This document shows positions 45,808-56,130 of a DNA stretch of 64,000 bases, piece by piece. The stretch is from positions 451,215 to 515,214 of the forward strand of contig NZ_CANKWH010000001.1 in NCBI RefSeq assembly GCF_947487305.1, written 5' to 3'. Every line of letters begins with the position of its first letter. The first letter of the stretch is position 1. Under the pieces are notes generated by a model. That model saw nothing but the letters and a program-made list of their open reading frames with translations, did not search any database and was not told the DNA's origin. The position numbers were made by a program, and so were the translations under genes. The stretch is from an uncultured Paracoccus sp. Its GTDB lineage: Bacteria; Pseudomonadota; Alphaproteobacteria; Rhodobacterales; Rhodobacteraceae.

Positions 45808-47533
45808 GTCCGACCTCCCTGCCCCGGCAGCCGATCAGGAAATCCAGATCCGCGCCGGTATCCGCCCCCTGCACATGGTGATGGAACATCTGCGCATAGC
45901 CGCCCTTCGGCGCCTCGGGCGCACGCCATTCGGCCAGACGCGCGGCGATCTCGGCCTCGCTGACCTCCAAGTGGATGCGCCGGGCTTCGACGTCGATCTC
46001 GATCATGTCGCCAGTGCGCACGATCGCCAGCGGCCCGCCCCGCGCCGCCTCGGGCGAGGTGTGCAGGATCACCGTGCCATAGGCAGTGCCCGACATGCGG
46101 GCATCGGAAATGCGAACCATATCGGTGATCCCCTTCCTCAGAACCTTGGGCGGCAGGCCCATATTGCCCACCTCGGCCATGCCCGGGTAGCCGCGCGGGC
46201 CGCAATTCTTCAGCACCATGACAGAGTTCTCGTCGATCTCCAGCGCCTCATCCTCGATGCGCGCCTTGTAATCGTCAATATCCTCGAACACGACCGCCGG
46301 GCCGCGATGGCGCATCAGATGCGGGCTGGCCGCCGAGGGTTTCAGCACCGCGCCATCGGGCGCCAGGTTGCCGCGCAGCACCGCGATCCCACCCGAGGCG
46401 GTCAGCGCCCGGTCGGTCGGCAGGATCACATCGTCATTCCAGTTGGTGACATCCTTCACCTCGTCCCAGATGCTGCCGCCGCTGACCGTCAGCGCGTCCT
46501 TGTTCAACAGCCCGGCCTCCCCCAGGCGCCGCAGCACCACCGGCAGACCACCGGCATAGAAGAATTCCTCCATCAGGTACTTGCCCGAGGGCATCAGGTT
46601 CACGATGGTCGGCACGTCGCGGCCAAGCCGGTCCCAGTCCGCCAGCGTCAGATCGACCCCCACCCTGCCCGCCATGGCCAAGAGGTGAACCACCGCATTG
46701 GTCGAGCCGCCGATGGCGCCATTGGTGCGGATGGCATTTTCAAACGCCGCGCGCGTCATGATGTCCGAAGGCTTCAGATCATCCTTGACCATCTGCACGA
46801 TCCGCCGCCCCGAAAGCTGCGCCATCACCCGGCGGCGACTGTCGACCGCCGGGATCGCCGCATTGCCCGATAGCGCCATCCCCAGCGCCTCGGCCATCGA
46901 GGCCATGGTCGAGGCCGTGCCCATCGTGTTGCAGGTGCCCGAGGACCGGCTCATCGCCTGTTCGGCATCGAGAAACTCCTGCTGCGTCATCTCGCCGGCC
47001 TTCACTGCCTCCGAGAATTTCCACAGATGCGTGCCAGAGCCGACCCGCTCACCCCGGAACCAGCCGTTCAGCATCGGCCCGCCGGTGACGACGATCGAGG
47101 GAATATCGGTCGAGGCCGCCCCCATCAGCAGGCTGGGCGTGGTCTTGTCGCAGCCGACCAGCAGCACCGCCCCGTCGATGGGTTGGCCGCGCATGGTTTC
47201 CTCGACCGCCATGGCGGCCAGGTTGCGAAACATCATCGCGGTCGGGCGGAAGGTGTTTTCCGAGGCCGAGAAGACCGGCACCTCGACCGGAAAGCCGCCA
47301 GCCTCCCAGACCCCCGCCTTCACCTTCTCGGCCAGCTCGCGCAGATGGCCGTTGCAGGGCGTCAGGTCGGCCCAGGTATTGAGGATTCCGATGACCGGGC
47401 GGCCGTCGAACAGATCATGCGGATAGCCCTGATTCTTCAGCCAGCCCCGGTGATAGATGGTGTCGCGCGAATTGCCGCCATACCAGTGCTGCGAGCGCAG
47501 CTTGCGTGGCCAGGCGGCGGGGGTGAAGCTCAT
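45794..47533 (-). CDS. L-arabinonate dehydratase (IlvD/EDD family)
   Basis: Fe-S dehydratase converting L-arabinonate (possibly also galactonate) to the 2-keto-3-deoxy acid. It is 579 residues long, exactly the length of the characterised Rhizobium L-arabinonate dehydratase. Cluster ligands Cys60 (LTPCNGHL), Cys128 and Lys130 (VGCDKTTP), and Cys201 (SSGTCNTMGTAS) align with that enzyme. First gene of the operon; GGAGG precedes the ATG. A longer reading to 47776 has no support. A TGATATACCA site lies 113 bp upstream. Confidence 0.88.
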   Translation of the reverse strand: MSFTPAAWPRKLRSQHWYGGNSRDTIYHRGWLKNQGYPHDLFDGRPVIGILNTWADLTPCNGHLRELAEKVKAGVWEAGGFPVEVPVFSASENTFRPTAMMFRNLAAMAVEETMRGQPIDGAVLLVGCDKTTPSLLMGAASTDIPSIVVTGGPMLNGWFRGERVGSGTHLWKFSEAVKAGEMTQQEFLDAEQAMSRSSGTCNTMGTASTMASMAEALGMALSGNAAIPAVDSRRRVMAQLSGRRIVQMVKDDLKPSDIMTRAAFENAIRTNGAIGGSTNAVVHLLAMAGRVGVDLTLADWDRLGRDVPTIVNLMPSGKYLMEEFFYAGGLPVVLRRLGEAGLLNKDALTVSGGSIWDEVKDVTNWNDDVILPTDRALTASGGIAVLRGNLAPDGAVLKPSAASPHLMRHRGPAVVFEDIDDYKARIEDEALEIDENSVMVLKNCGPRGYPGMAEVGNMGLPPKVLRKGITDMVRISDARMSGTAYGTVILHTSPEAARGGPLAIVRTGDMIEIDVEARRIHLEVSEAEIAARLAEWRAPEAPKGGYAQMFHHHVQGADTGADLDFLIGCRGREVGRDSH

Positions 47534-47645
47534 CTCGGGCGGCCTCCGATGGGTGTTCAGATGGTGCGACCGGGGCCAGACCCCGACCACGTCCCCCAAG
47601 CTATAGGCGGCGGTTACATGCCCGAAAAATGATGATATTGATCGG

Positions 47646-47655
47646 TGATATACCA
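47646..47655. promoter_or_regulatory. Candidate operator TGATATACCA upstream of arabinonate dehydratase
   Basis: Read on the minus strand this is TGGTATATCA, differing by one base from the TGGTATACCA core of the palindrome before the KDA dehydratase gene (61574-61587). It sits 113 bp upstream of the operon start. Confidence 0.4.
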
Positions 47656-47789
47656 TTGCGCTGACATCGGCATCGGCCCTGCAACGACGCGCGCAATCCC
47701 GCCTGCAAGCCTGCCGCCCGACAGGTTTTAGGGGTGAGGCGCGGTTTCCCCCCTTGCCCCTGCCCGCCCGGATCACTAAACGGGTCGGC

Positions 47790-47879
47790 GGAGATGTGGC
47801 CGAGTGGTCGAAGGCGCTCCCCTGCTAAGGGAGTAGACGGGGAACCGTCTCGAGGGTTCGAATCCCTTCGTCTCCGCCA
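47790..47879 (+). tRNA. tRNA-Ser (GCU anticodon)
   Basis: A 90-nt tRNA with encoded CCA. The acceptor stem GGAGATG pairs with CGTCTCC (one G-U), discriminator G. The anticodon GCT (47824-47826) lies in a 7-nt loop closed by CTCCC/GGGAG-type pairing. A long variable arm (TAGACGGGGAACCGTCTC) marks it as serine class II, and the T arm has GGTTCGAATCC. Confidence 0.96.
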
Positions 47880-48105
47880 TTACCCCCATTCGAGTGCAAG
47901 ACGCGCACCCTGACAGGGCCGTTGGTGCTGGCCGGTCGAGGGGGTGAACAACGTTTTGCTAGCCTCGGTGAACTCTCTTTATCCATACCGATCTTGAGCG
48001 ACGCAGTTGGGGCGCGGGGTGAAGCTGATTCTATCACTTGCTCGCAAGATCAAGCCGAGGAAAGTCGAGCCTGAGGCCGTCCTGGTGGCTCGCGTCCACC
48101 GCTCG

Positions 48106-48759
48106 CTAAACCCCCGCCAGGATCCTCGCCGCCTCGTCGCGGGTGGGGGTCAGCCGGGCGCGGTCTTCGCCCGGGTGGAAGCGGGCGCGGGTGGCGGTGG
48201 GCATGGGCGCGGGCTGGGCGATCAGGATGCGCGGGCCGGTGCTGGTGGTCTCGGCCTGCCAGCTGCGGGCGAGGGCGATCTGCGCGGCCTTGGTGGCACC
48301 GTAGCTGCCATAGAATTTCTCGCCGGCATGGGGATCGTCAAAGAACAGCGCGCTGCCCTTGCGGGCGATCAACAGGGGTTCGACCAGCCCGATCAACCCG
48401 CGCGTGGCATTGACGTTCACCTCGACCGATTTCGCCCAGTCCTTGGCGTCGATATGCGAGGTCGGTGCCAGCGGTGCGGCGTGGATGGCGCTGTGCGCCC
48501 AGAGATCCAGCCCGCCCCAGCGCCCCTGCACCGAGGAGACCAGCTGCACCATCGCCTCGGCCACGGTCACATCCATCGGCGCCAGCGTGGCGCTGCCACC
48601 GGCGGCACGGATGCGGTCGTCCAGCTCTTCCAGCGCGCCCACGGTGCGGGCGACTGCGAGGATATGCCAGCCTTGGGCGGCCAGCGCTTCGGCAAGGGCG
48701 GCGCCAAGGCCGCGCGAGGCGCCGGTGACCAGCGCGATTTTCTGGGTGTTGTCGTTCAT
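48106..48759 (-). CDS. Short-chain dehydrogenase/reductase
   Basis: A 217-residue SDR. NAD(P)-binding TGASRGLGAAL near the N-terminus, and catalytic Tyr-Lys in YGSYGATKAAQ. It is slightly short, with a trimmed C-terminus. Substrate is unknown. The ATG at 48759 follows AGGG; the reading to 48822 adds poor residues. It is separated from gltA by a terminator-type hairpin and has no obvious operon partner. Confidence 0.83.
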   Translation of the reverse strand: MNDNTQKIALVTGASRGLGAALAEALAAQGWHILAVARTVGALEELDDRIRAAGGSATLAPMDVTVAEAMVQLVSSVQGRWGGLDLWAHSAIHAAPLAPTSHIDAKDWAKSVEVNVNATRGLIGLVEPLLIARKGSALFFDDPHAGEKFYGSYGATKAAQIALARSWQAETTSTGPRILIAQPAPMPTATRARFHPGEDRARLTPTRDEAARILAGV

Positions 48760-48848
48760 GGCTGCCCTGTGCCAAACCGGCATGATGCCTGCAAGGGAAT
48801 TCGGCGGGCGGACCGCCGCCACCGGCGACGCCCCCCTGCCCGTTCAGC

Positions 48849-48874
48849 AAAAAGGGCCCCGAAGGGCCCTTTTT
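48849..48874 (-). terminator. Terminator of gltA (bidirectional hairpin)
   Basis: An 11-bp perfect stem AAAAAGGGCCC/GGGCCCTTTTT with a 4-nt loop, 3 bp after the gltA stop on the minus strand. The A5 and T5 ends make it active in both directions in principle. Confidence 0.85.
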
Positions 48875-48876
48875 CC

Positions 48877-50169
48877 TTAGCGCTTGGCGACATCCACGTA
48901 GTCGCGCTTGTTGCTGCCGACATAAAGCTGGCGCGGGCGGCCGATCTTGTTCTGCGGATCGCCGATCATTTCCTTCCACTGGGCAATCCAGCCCACGGTG
49001 CGCGACAGCGCGAAGATCGGGGTGAACATCGAGGTCGGGAAGCCCATCGCCGAGAGGATGATGCCCGAATAGAAATCGACGTTCGGATACAGCTTCTTCT
49101 CGATGAAATACTCGTCCTCGAGCGCGATCTTCTCCAGCTCCTTGGCAACCTGCAGCGTCGGGTTGTTGTGGATGCCCAGAAGATCCAGCACCTCGTCGGC
49201 CGATTCCTTCATCACCTTGGCGCGCGGGTCGAAGTTCTTGTAGACCCGGTGGCCGAAGCCCATCAGCTTGAACGGATCGTTCTTGTCCTTGGCCCGGGCG
49301 ATGTATTCCGGGATGCGGTCGACGGTGCCGATCTCTTTCAGCATTTCCAGCGCCGCCTGGTTGGCGCCGCCATGCGCCGGCCCCCAGAGACAGGCGATGC
49401 CGGCGGCGATGCAGGCAAACGGATTTGCACCCGAGGAACCGGCCAGACGCACGGTCGAGGTCGAGGCGTTCTGCTCGTGATCGGCGTGCAGCGTGAAGAT
49501 GCGGTCCATGGCGCGGGCCAGGGCCGGATCGACGGTGTATTTCGCCGCCGGGACCGAGAAGCACATGTGCAGGAAGTTGCTGGCGTAATCCAGCTCGTTC
49601 TGCGGATAGACGAAGGGCTGGCCGATCGAATACTTGTAAGCCATGGCCGCGATGGTCGGCAGCTTGGCGATCAGCCGGATGGCCGCAACCTCGCGCTGCC
49701 AGGGATCGGCAATATCGGTGCTGTCGTGATAGAAGGCCGACATCGCCCCGACCACGCCCACCATGGTCGCCATCGGATGGGCGTCACGGCGGAACCCGCG
49801 GAAGAAGTTGTTCATCTGCTCGTGGACCATGGTGTGATGGGTCACGCGGCTTTCGAAATCCCTGAGCTGGTCGGCATCGGGCAGCTCACCGTAAAGCAGC
49901 AGATAGCAGACTTCGAGGTAATGCGACTTGGCCGCCAATTGCTCGATCGGATAGCCGCGATACCACAGCTCGCCCTTGTCGCCATCGATGAAGGTGATGG
50001 TCGAGTCGCAGCTTGCGGTCGAGGTGAAGCCGGGGTCGTAGGTGAACACGTCGGCCTGACCATAGAGCTTGCGGATATCCAGCACTTCGGGACCAATGGT
50101 CGGGGTGAGGATCGGCAGCTCATAGGACTGGTCGTTCAGGACAAGCTTTGCGGATTTGGTGTCGGCCAT
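48877..50169 (-). CDS. gltA: Citrate synthase
   Basis: Condenses acetyl-CoA and oxaloacetate in the TCA cycle. The 430-residue type II enzyme has the His-containing segments [20 protein letters not shown] and [12 protein letters not shown], and [13 protein letters not shown] near the C-terminal Asp region. Monocistronic with a strong terminator. gltX follows 69 bp upstream on the minus strand, transcribed first. Confidence 0.97.
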   Translation of the reverse strand: MADTKSAKLVLNDQSYELPILTPTIGPEVLDIRKLYGQADVFTYDPGFTSTASCDSTITFIDGDKGELWYRGYPIEQLAAKSHYLEVCYLLLYGELPDADQLRDFESRVTHHTMVHEQMNNFFRGFRRDAHPMATMVGVVGAMSAFYHDSTDIADPWQREVAAIRLIAKLPTIAAMAYKYSIGQPFVYPQNELDYASNFLHMCFSVPAAKYTVDPALARAMDRIFTLHADHEQNASTSTVRLAGSSGANPFACIAAGIACLWGPAHGGANQAALEMLKEIGTVDRIPEYIARAKDKNDPFKLMGFGHRVYKNFDPRAKVMKESADEVLDLLGIHNNPTLQVAKELEKIALEDEYFIEKKLYPNVDFYSGIILSAMGFPTSMFTPIFALSRTVGWIAQWKEMIGDPQNKIGRPRQLYVGSNKRDYVDVAKR

Positions 50170-50238
50170 CTGGGACTCCCTCTCTCGGATAGGCGCGGCG
50201 CTACCTGACGGGTGGCGCCGCGAAAAATGCGCGCGGGC

Positions 50239-51639
50239 TCAGCCCGCCTGATCTGCCTGATCGTTCAGCCGGGCCAGCGTTTCGTCGCGGCCAAGCGCCA
50301 TCATCATGTCGAACACGCTGGGGGTCGAAGTCCGGCCTGCCAAAGCGGCCCTGACCGGTGCTGCGACCTTGCCCAGACCGACGCCGTTTTCTTCGGCGAC
50401 CTGCTTGGCAGCTTGTTCCAGATCATCTCGCGTCCAGCTAGCATGCTGCAGTGCGGCAGTCAATGATTTCAGCATACCACGGGATACCGTATCCAGCGCA
50501 GCCACCGCCTTCGGGTCGAGTTCCACCGGCCGCTCGACCAGCGCAAAGCGCCCCTGATCCAGCAGCGCCGGCAGGGTTTTTGCCTTTTCCTTCAACGCAT
50601 CCAGCGCCGGCGTTAGCCAGGATTTCTGACGTTGGGTCAGGGCCGGCTGGCCGGTCTCGGTCAGGAAAGCGTCCAGTTCCCCGAGCAGGCGATCACCGGG
50701 CATCTGGCCGATATGCCAGCCGCTGACATGTTCCAGCTTTTTGAAGTCGAGCCGCGCCGGCGCCCGGCCGATGCCGGAAAGATCGAACCATTCCAGCGCC
50801 TTGGCATCGTCGAACAGCTCGTCATCGCCATGGCTCCACCCCAGACGCGCCAGATAGTTGCGCATCGCCTCGGCCGGGTAGCCGAGGGCCGCAAATTCGT
50901 GCAGGCCGACGGCGCCATGACGCTTGGACAGCTTCTTGCCATCCTCGCCATGGATCAGCGGGATATGGGCGAAGACCGGGCGTTTCCAGCCCATGGCGTC
51001 AAAGACCTGCACCTGCCGCGCAGCATTGGTCAGGTGATCGTCGCCCCGGATCACATGGGTCACGCCCATGTCGTGATCGTCGACCACCACCGCCAGCATG
51101 TAGACCGGGGTGCCGTCGCTGCGCAGCAGCACCATGTCATCCAGCTGGTCATTGCCAAAGCGCACCTCGCCCTGCACCTGATCGTCGATGATGGTCTCGC
51201 CCTCGCGGGGGGCGCGCAGGCGGATGGCATAGGGGGCATCGGGCCAGTCCTCGGGGCCCTTGTCGCGCCACGGGCTCTGGAAGGGCTGGCGCGGATGCGA
51301 TTCGCGCCATGCCGCGATCTCCTCGGGGGTGGAATAGCAGCGATAGGCGCTGCCCGCCTCCAGCATCGCCCGCGCCACCTCGGCATGACGGGCCATGCCT
51401 TCGAACTGGCTGACCGGCTCACCGTCCCAGTCCAGGCCCAGCCATGTCAGGCCCTGCAGGATCGCCGCCGTCGCCTCGGGGGTAGAGCGCGCGCGGTCGG
51501 TATCCTCGATCCTCAGCAGGAACTTGCCGCCCCGGCCCCGGGCATAGAGCCAGTTGAACAGTGCCGTCCGCGCGCCGCCGATATGCAGATAGCCGGTCGG
51601 CGAGGGGGCAAAGCGGGTGACGATGGGATCGGAGGTCAT
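50239..51639 (-). CDS. gltX: Glutamate-tRNA ligase
   Basis: Class I aminoacyl-tRNA synthetase charging tRNA-Glu (in many alphaproteobacteria also tRNA-Gln). The 466-residue protein has the HIGH-type motif [12 protein letters not shown] at 14-25 and KLSKRHG near 240. The C-terminal helical anticodon domain is intact. It is divergent from comEC, as often seen in Rhodobacteraceae, and upstream of gltA on the same strand. Confidence 0.96.
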   Translation of the reverse strand: MTSDPIVTRFAPSPTGYLHIGGARTALFNWLYARGRGGKFLLRIEDTDRARSTPEATAAILQGLTWLGLDWDGEPVSQFEGMARHAEVARAMLEAGSAYRCYSTPEEIAAWRESHPRQPFQSPWRDKGPEDWPDAPYAIRLRAPREGETIIDDQVQGEVRFGNDQLDDMVLLRSDGTPVYMLAVVVDDHDMGVTHVIRGDDHLTNAARQVQVFDAMGWKRPVFAHIPLIHGEDGKKLSKRHGAVGLHEFAALGYPAEAMRNYLARLGWSHGDDELFDDAKALEWFDLSGIGRAPARLDFKKLEHVSGWHIGQMPGDRLLGELDAFLTETGQPALTQRQKSWLTPALDALKEKAKTLPALLDQGRFALVERPVELDPKAVAALDTVSRGMLKSLTAALQHASWTRDDLEQAAKQVAEENGVGLGKVAAPVRAALAGRTSTPSVFDMMMALGRDETLARLNDQADQAG

Positions 51640-51747
51640 GGCGGGGCCTTTGTCTCAAGTCGCGCCACGGGTCTTAACCTTCCGGAAAGGCCGCCCGTGG
51701 CAGGGTTCCCGGCGAGGAATAGAGAAGCCCGGACGGAAGAACAAGAA

Positions 51748-53937
51748 TTGACGGCCCCGACGCTCCTGCCCCCCACCTCCCTGCCCGCGCCCGCTGCCAT
51801 TGCGGCTCCGGTCCGGCTGGCTCGCCCCCCACGCCCGGCGGCGGCGGCGCGCGCCGGGCTGGTCCCGTGGCTGCCGGTCGGGCTGTCCAGCGGTATCGGG
51901 CTGTGGTTCGCTCTGCCCTTCCAGCCGGGTGCGCGGTTCTATCTCGCGGTTGCGGTCGTGGCGGTGCTGGCGCTGTGGGTCACGACCCGCGCCCGGCGTT
52001 GGGCCGAGACCGGACGGATCGGCTGGCGGCTCTCCGACGCGTTGCGGCTGGCAGGCTGGGCGGTGCTGCTCATCGCCACCGGGCTGGCGCTGACCGGCTT
52101 GCGATCCGAGCGTGTCGCCGCGCCGGTCCTCGGCTGGCGCTATTACGGCCCGATCGAGGGGCGGGTGGTCGCCATCGACCGCTCGGCCCGCGACCGGATG
52201 CGGATCACGCTGGATGCCGTGACCCTGCGCGACCTGCCCCCCGGCCGCACACCGGGCAAGGTGCGGCTGTCGCTGACGGATGCGGCGGCGGAAGACCTGC
52301 CGGTGCCGGGGGAACGCGTCATGCTGACCGGCCACCTGTCGCCGCCACCCGGCCCGGCCTCGCCCGGCAGCTTCGATTTCCGCCGCTTCGCCTGGTTCGA
52401 GGGGCTGGGCGCTGTCGGCTATAGCCGCAACCCGGTCCTGACCGTCACCCCGCCCGAGGGCGGCATCTGGGCGATGCACCGGCTACAGATGACCCTCGCC
52501 GAGGCCATGCGCGCGCGCATCGGCGGCCAGTCCGGCGCCGTCGCGGCGGCGCTGATGACGGGTGACAGGTCAGGCATCACCGAGGCCACGAACGAGCTGA
52601 TGCGGGCTTCGAACCTCTACCACATCATCTCGATCTCGGGCCTGCACATGGGCATGCTGGCGGGTTTCATCTATGCGGCGCTACGGCTGGCGCTGGTCGG
52701 GGCGCAGGGGGCGGGGCTGCGGCTGGTCTGGCCCGCGCACAAGATCGCCGCCGGGGTCGCGATGCTGTCGGCGGCGGGCTATCTGTGGCTGGCCGATGGC
52801 GGCGTCGCCACCGAGCGCGCCTTTGTCATGGTGGCGGTGATGCTGGCCGCGATCCTCGCCGACCGCCGCGCCATCTCGCTGCGCAGCGTTGCGCTGGCCG
52901 CGACCATCATTCTGATCCTGAACCCCGAGGCGCTGGGGTCGCCCGGCTTCCAGATGAGCTTTGCCGCGACCGTGGCGCTGATCCTGATCTATGGCCCTTG
53001 GGCGCGGGTCTCGCCCGCGCTGCCCTGGTGGCTTCGGCCAGTGCTGATGCTGGTGATTTCGTCGCTGGTCGCGGGTCTCTCCACCTCGCCGATCGCCGCC
53101 GCGCATTTCAGCCGCATGGCGCAATACGGACTTCTGGCGAACCTGCTGGCGGTGCCGGTCATGGGCGTGCTGGTCATGCCTGCCGGGGTGATGGCGGCTC
53201 TGCTGGCCCCGGTCGGACTGGCCGGCCCGGCGCTGTGGGTCATGGGGCTGGGGACCAGCTGGATGCTGGCCGTGGCCGCCTTCGTCGCCGGGCTGAACGG
53301 CGCGGTGACGGCGATCCCGATGCCGCCTGCCCCGGTCCTGCCGCTGCTCGGCACTGGCTCGGTGCTGGCGGTTCTGGCCTGGCGGCGCGGGCAGATGCGT
53401 CCGGGGGTTTCTGCGCCCATTCTCGCCTGCGGGTCCGGGATCGGGCTGGTGCTGGCGGCCTTCGCGATCTGGATGACAGCCGAACGCCCACAACTGCTGA
53501 TCGCCCCCGAGGGTGAGGCAGTTGGCCTGATGACGCCCGAGGGTCGCGCGGTGTCGAAGCCGACCGGCGGGTCTTTCGTGGTCGAGACTTGGCTGATCGA
53601 GGACGGCGATACCGCGACGCAAGAGGTTTCGGCCGCCCGCCCGGCCTGGAGCGGCGACAAGCGCGCGCGCGAAGCCGCGATCGGCGGGACCGGCTGGCGG
53701 GTGGTGCATCTGACCGGCAAGGAGGCAGGCCTGCGCGCCGCTGGCCACTGCGCGGCGCAGGTGATCCTTGTGATCGACGAGGTGGCCGAGGGTCTGGGTG
53801 ACGATCCGCCCTGTCGTCTGATCGATCTGTCGTCGCTGCGCCGCTCGGGCGCGCTGGCGGTCAGGTTTCGGGATGGCGAGCCGCAGATCGAGTCCGTTGC
53901 AGATGCTGGCGGCAGGCGGCCATGGGCAGGGATCTGA
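51748..53937 (+). CDS. comEC: ComEC/Rec2-type DNA uptake channel protein, TTG start
   Basis: Inner-membrane protein of about 729 residues, the family that moves single-stranded DNA into the cytoplasm during transformation. An N-terminal DUF4131-like region (50-230) is followed by the Competence domain (240-500) with the signature HIISISGLHMG and several helices. The C-terminal part (540-720) is a reduced metallo-hydrolase-like region without an HXHXDH motif. The TTG at 51748 is inferred as start because no ATG precedes conserved sequence; it is not certain. The lexA gene that often follows is not here. Confidence 0.85.
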   Translation: MTAPTLLPPTSLPAPAAIAAPVRLARPPRPAAAARAGLVPWLPVGLSSGIGLWFALPFQPGARFYLAVAVVAVLALWVTTRARRWAETGRIGWRLSDALRLAGWAVLLIATGLALTGLRSERVAAPVLGWRYYGPIEGRVVAIDRSARDRMRITLDAVTLRDLPPGRTPGKVRLSLTDAAAEDLPVPGERVMLTGHLSPPPGPASPGSFDFRRFAWFEGLGAVGYSRNPVLTVTPPEGGIWAMHRLQMTLAEAMRARIGGQSGAVAAALMTGDRSGITEATNELMRASNLYHIISISGLHMGMLAGFIYAALRLALVGAQGAGLRLVWPAHKIAAGVAMLSAAGYLWLADGGVATERAFVMVAVMLAAILADRRAISLRSVALAATIILILNPEALGSPGFQMSFAATVALILIYGPWARVSPALPWWLRPVLMLVISSLVAGLSTSPIAAAHFSRMAQYGLLANLLAVPVMGVLVMPAGVMAALLAPVGLAGPALWVMGLGTSWMLAVAAFVAGLNGAVTAIPMPPAPVLPLLGTGSVLAVLAWRRGQMRPGVSAPILACGSGIGLVLAAFAIWMTAERPQLLIAPEGEAVGLMTPEGRAVSKPTGGSFVVETWLIEDGDTATQEVSAARPAWSGDKRAREAAIGGTGWRVVHLTGKEAGLRAAGHCAAQVILVIDEVAEGLGDDPPCRLIDLSSLRRSGALAVRFRDGEPQIESVADAGGRRPWAGI

Positions 53938-54540
53938 TCACGCCGCCAGCACCAGCCAGGTCCAGTTGATCCCGGCAGCATCCTGACGCTGCTGCGCCTC
54001 AGCCTCGACCCGGCGCAGGACACGGAAGCCATTGGCCTCGGCCAAAGAGATCGTGCCTTCGACATCGGCGGCAAAGACGCCCGACTTTGGTTGCTCCGGC
54101 CCGTGGCGCAGCGACAGGACCACATGCGCGCCGTCAGCCGAGAGGTCCCGCAACCGCCCCATCGCTTCCTGCCGCTGGAGCCCATCAAGATGATGCCAGA
54201 CCGCGATCAGCAGCAGCAGGTCGAACCTGCGCCCCTCAAGCCCCGCAAGACCCGGCAGCTGATCCGCAACCCAGTCGATCCCCGCGTCCACATGGCGCAG
54301 TCGCGCAGCCTCGCGCAGCTCGTTCACCGGCTCGACCGCCGTGACCTGATGGCCCTGCCCGGCAAACCACGCGGCATCGCGGCCCGAACCTGCCCCCAGA
54401 TCGGCGACCCGCGCCGGCGCGACTGGCAGAAGATCGGCCACCGGCGCGAAAAGCTGCGCCGGGGCCACGGTTTCATAGCGCTCGGCCAGTGCCGCGCCAT
54501 GGGCGGCATAGAGGGCCAGCGCCGGGTTCTCGCCGCTCAT
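53938..54540 (-). CDS. Class I SAM-dependent methyltransferase
   Basis: A 200-residue methyltransferase with motif I VADLGAGSGRDAAWFA and a following acidic strand TAVEPVNELREAA, then LLLIAVWHHLDG. Substrate is unknown. It converges on comEC with adjacent stop codons. Its ATG overlaps the stop of the upstream transaminase gene (ATGA), so the two are translationally coupled. Confidence 0.83.
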   Translation of the reverse strand: MSGENPALALYAAHGAALAERYETVAPAQLFAPVADLLPVAPARVADLGAGSGRDAAWFAGQGHQVTAVEPVNELREAARLRHVDAGIDWVADQLPGLAGLEGRRFDLLLLIAVWHHLDGLQRQEAMGRLRDLSADGAHVVLSLRHGPEQPKSGVFAADVEGTISLAEANGFRVLRRVEAEAQQRQDAAGINWTWLVLAA

Positions 54541-55901
54541 GCGACCTCGGCAAAGACCTTGTTGAGCGCCGTTTCCAGCTTCTCGAACATCTCGTCCATC
54601 TGCGCCTCGGTCAGGATGAAGGGCGGGCAGAGGACGATGGACTGGCCGAGCGGGCGGCAGATCAGGCCGAGATCGGTGCAGGTATTGGCGATGCGTTCGC
54701 TGACCGACAGCGAGCCGTCGAAGGGGGTCTTGGTCGCCTTGTCCTTCACCGCCTCCAGCGCCCACATGAAGCCGATGCCGCGCAATTCACCGATATGCTC
54801 GCTGCGCTCCATGATCGCGCGCAGCCCGGCCTCGAGCCGCGGGGCCAGACGCTTGACGTTATCGGCCAGCCCCTCGTTCATCACCACGTCGATCGCCTTC
54901 AGCGCGATGGCGCAGCCGACCGGGTGGCCCGAGGCGGTGAAGCCATGCGGAAACTCCTCGATCTTCTCGGCCGCCGCCTGCATCCGGTCGGCCAGATCGG
55001 GACCAAGGATCACCGCGCCCATCGGGAAGAGGCCGGCGGTCAGGTTCTTCGAGGAAATGATCGCGTCGGGCGTGAAGCCATAGGTCTGGCAACCCCAGGT
55101 ATTGCCGGTCCGGCCAAAGCCGCAGATCACCTCGTCCGAGATCAGCGGGATGCCGTGCTTTTTCAGGATCGGCTGGATCGCCTGGAAATAGCCCTTGGCC
55201 GGCGGGATCACCCCGCCCGCGCCCATCACCGGCTCGGCGAAGAAGCCGGCGATGGTGTCGGCGCCCTCGCGCTCGATGGTTTCTTCCAGCTCGCGCGCTA
55301 GCCGGGCGACGAACTGTTCCTCGGTCTCGCCCGGCTCGCCAAAGCGCCAGTAATGCGGGCAGGTCAGGTGCAGGAAGCCCTCCATGGGAAGGCCGAAGAC
55401 CTCGTTATAGGGCTTGCCGGTCATCGAAGCCGAAACCACGGTGACGCCGTGATAGGCGTTCCAGCGGGTCAGGATCTTGCGGCGCTTTGGGTTGCCCTCG
55501 CTGGCGTGCAGGAACCACAGCATCTTGACCATGGTGTCATTCGCCTCGGAACCCGAGTTGGTGTAGAAGACGCGCCCGTAATCGAAGGGCGAAACCTCGA
55601 CCAGCTTTTCCGACAGCATCACCGTCTGGTCGGACATGCGCCCGAAGAAGGCGTGATAGCCGGGGAAGCGGTCATATTGCGCCTTGGCCGCATCGGCCAG
55701 ACCCTTGTGGTCAAAGCCCGCAACCATGTTCCACAGGCCGGAATTGGCATCGAGGTAACGCTTGCCGTTCACATCGAAGACATAGGGCCCCTCGCCATGG
55801 GTCAAGACCACCGCGCCGCGTTCATGCACGCTTGGCAGATCGGTGAAGCCGTAGAGCGAATATTCATCGGCGCGGGCTTCCCAGCTTTGCGGGTTGTTCA
55901 T
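54537..55901 (-). CDS. Omega-aminotransferase (class III, PLP)
   Basis: A 454-residue class III transaminase. The N-terminal SLYGFTDLPSVHERG, the WNMVAGFDHKGL and TNSGSEANDTMVKMLW segments and the PLP Lys285 (ISSKNLTAG) closely recall the Paracoccus denitrificans omega-transaminase whose structure is known. It moves amino groups from amines or beta-amino acids to pyruvate. That resemblance is the strongest genus-level clue in the window. It is followed by the methyltransferase gene. Confidence 0.92.
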   Translation of the reverse strand: MNNPQSWEARADEYSLYGFTDLPSVHERGAVVLTHGEGPYVFDVNGKRYLDANSGLWNMVAGFDHKGLADAAKAQYDRFPGYHAFFGRMSDQTVMLSEKLVEVSPFDYGRVFYTNSGSEANDTMVKMLWFLHASEGNPKRRKILTRWNAYHGVTVVSASMTGKPYNEVFGLPMEGFLHLTCPHYWRFGEPGETEEQFVARLARELEETIEREGADTIAGFFAEPVMGAGGVIPPAKGYFQAIQPILKKHGIPLISDEVICGFGRTGNTWGCQTYGFTPDAIISSKNLTAGLFPMGAVILGPDLADRMQAAAEKIEEFPHGFTASGHPVGCAIALKAIDVVMNEGLADNVKRLAPRLEAGLRAIMERSEHIGELRGIGFMWALEAVKDKATKTPFDGSLSVSERIANTCTDLGLICRPLGQSIVLCPPFILTEAQMDEMFEKLETALNKVFAEVA

Positions 55902-56130
55902 CGATTGGGCCTCCGGTTCGGGTTTGGGCGGAGGCTATCCGGGCGGCGTTGGCCGCGCAATGGGGCCGCGACGGGATTGGGTGAAGCGCCTGCCGCGCTG
56001 TAGGGAACTCGGGCGAAGTGCCGGGGATGACTGGCAGAATGGCGGCGCCCCCGCAGCGCGCGGCGAAGAATCGCGTTGCAACCCGGTGCCGCAGATTGCA
56101 GCCTGCCGGGACGAGGAAAGGACTGCCCGC

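Noticed and set aside
47825..48037. 70-codon minus-strand ORF overlapping the tRNA
   Set aside because: Its end (DEGIRTLETVPRLLP) is the well-known spurious translation of antisense tRNA-Ser sequence.
47880..48105. Possible attachment site after tRNA-Ser
   Set aside because: No repeat of the tRNA 3' end and no integrase gene seen nearby; the region holds no recognisable feature.
48007..50208. 733-codon plus-strand open frame over gltA
   Set aside because: Antisense shadow of SDR and gltA, no recognisable domain.
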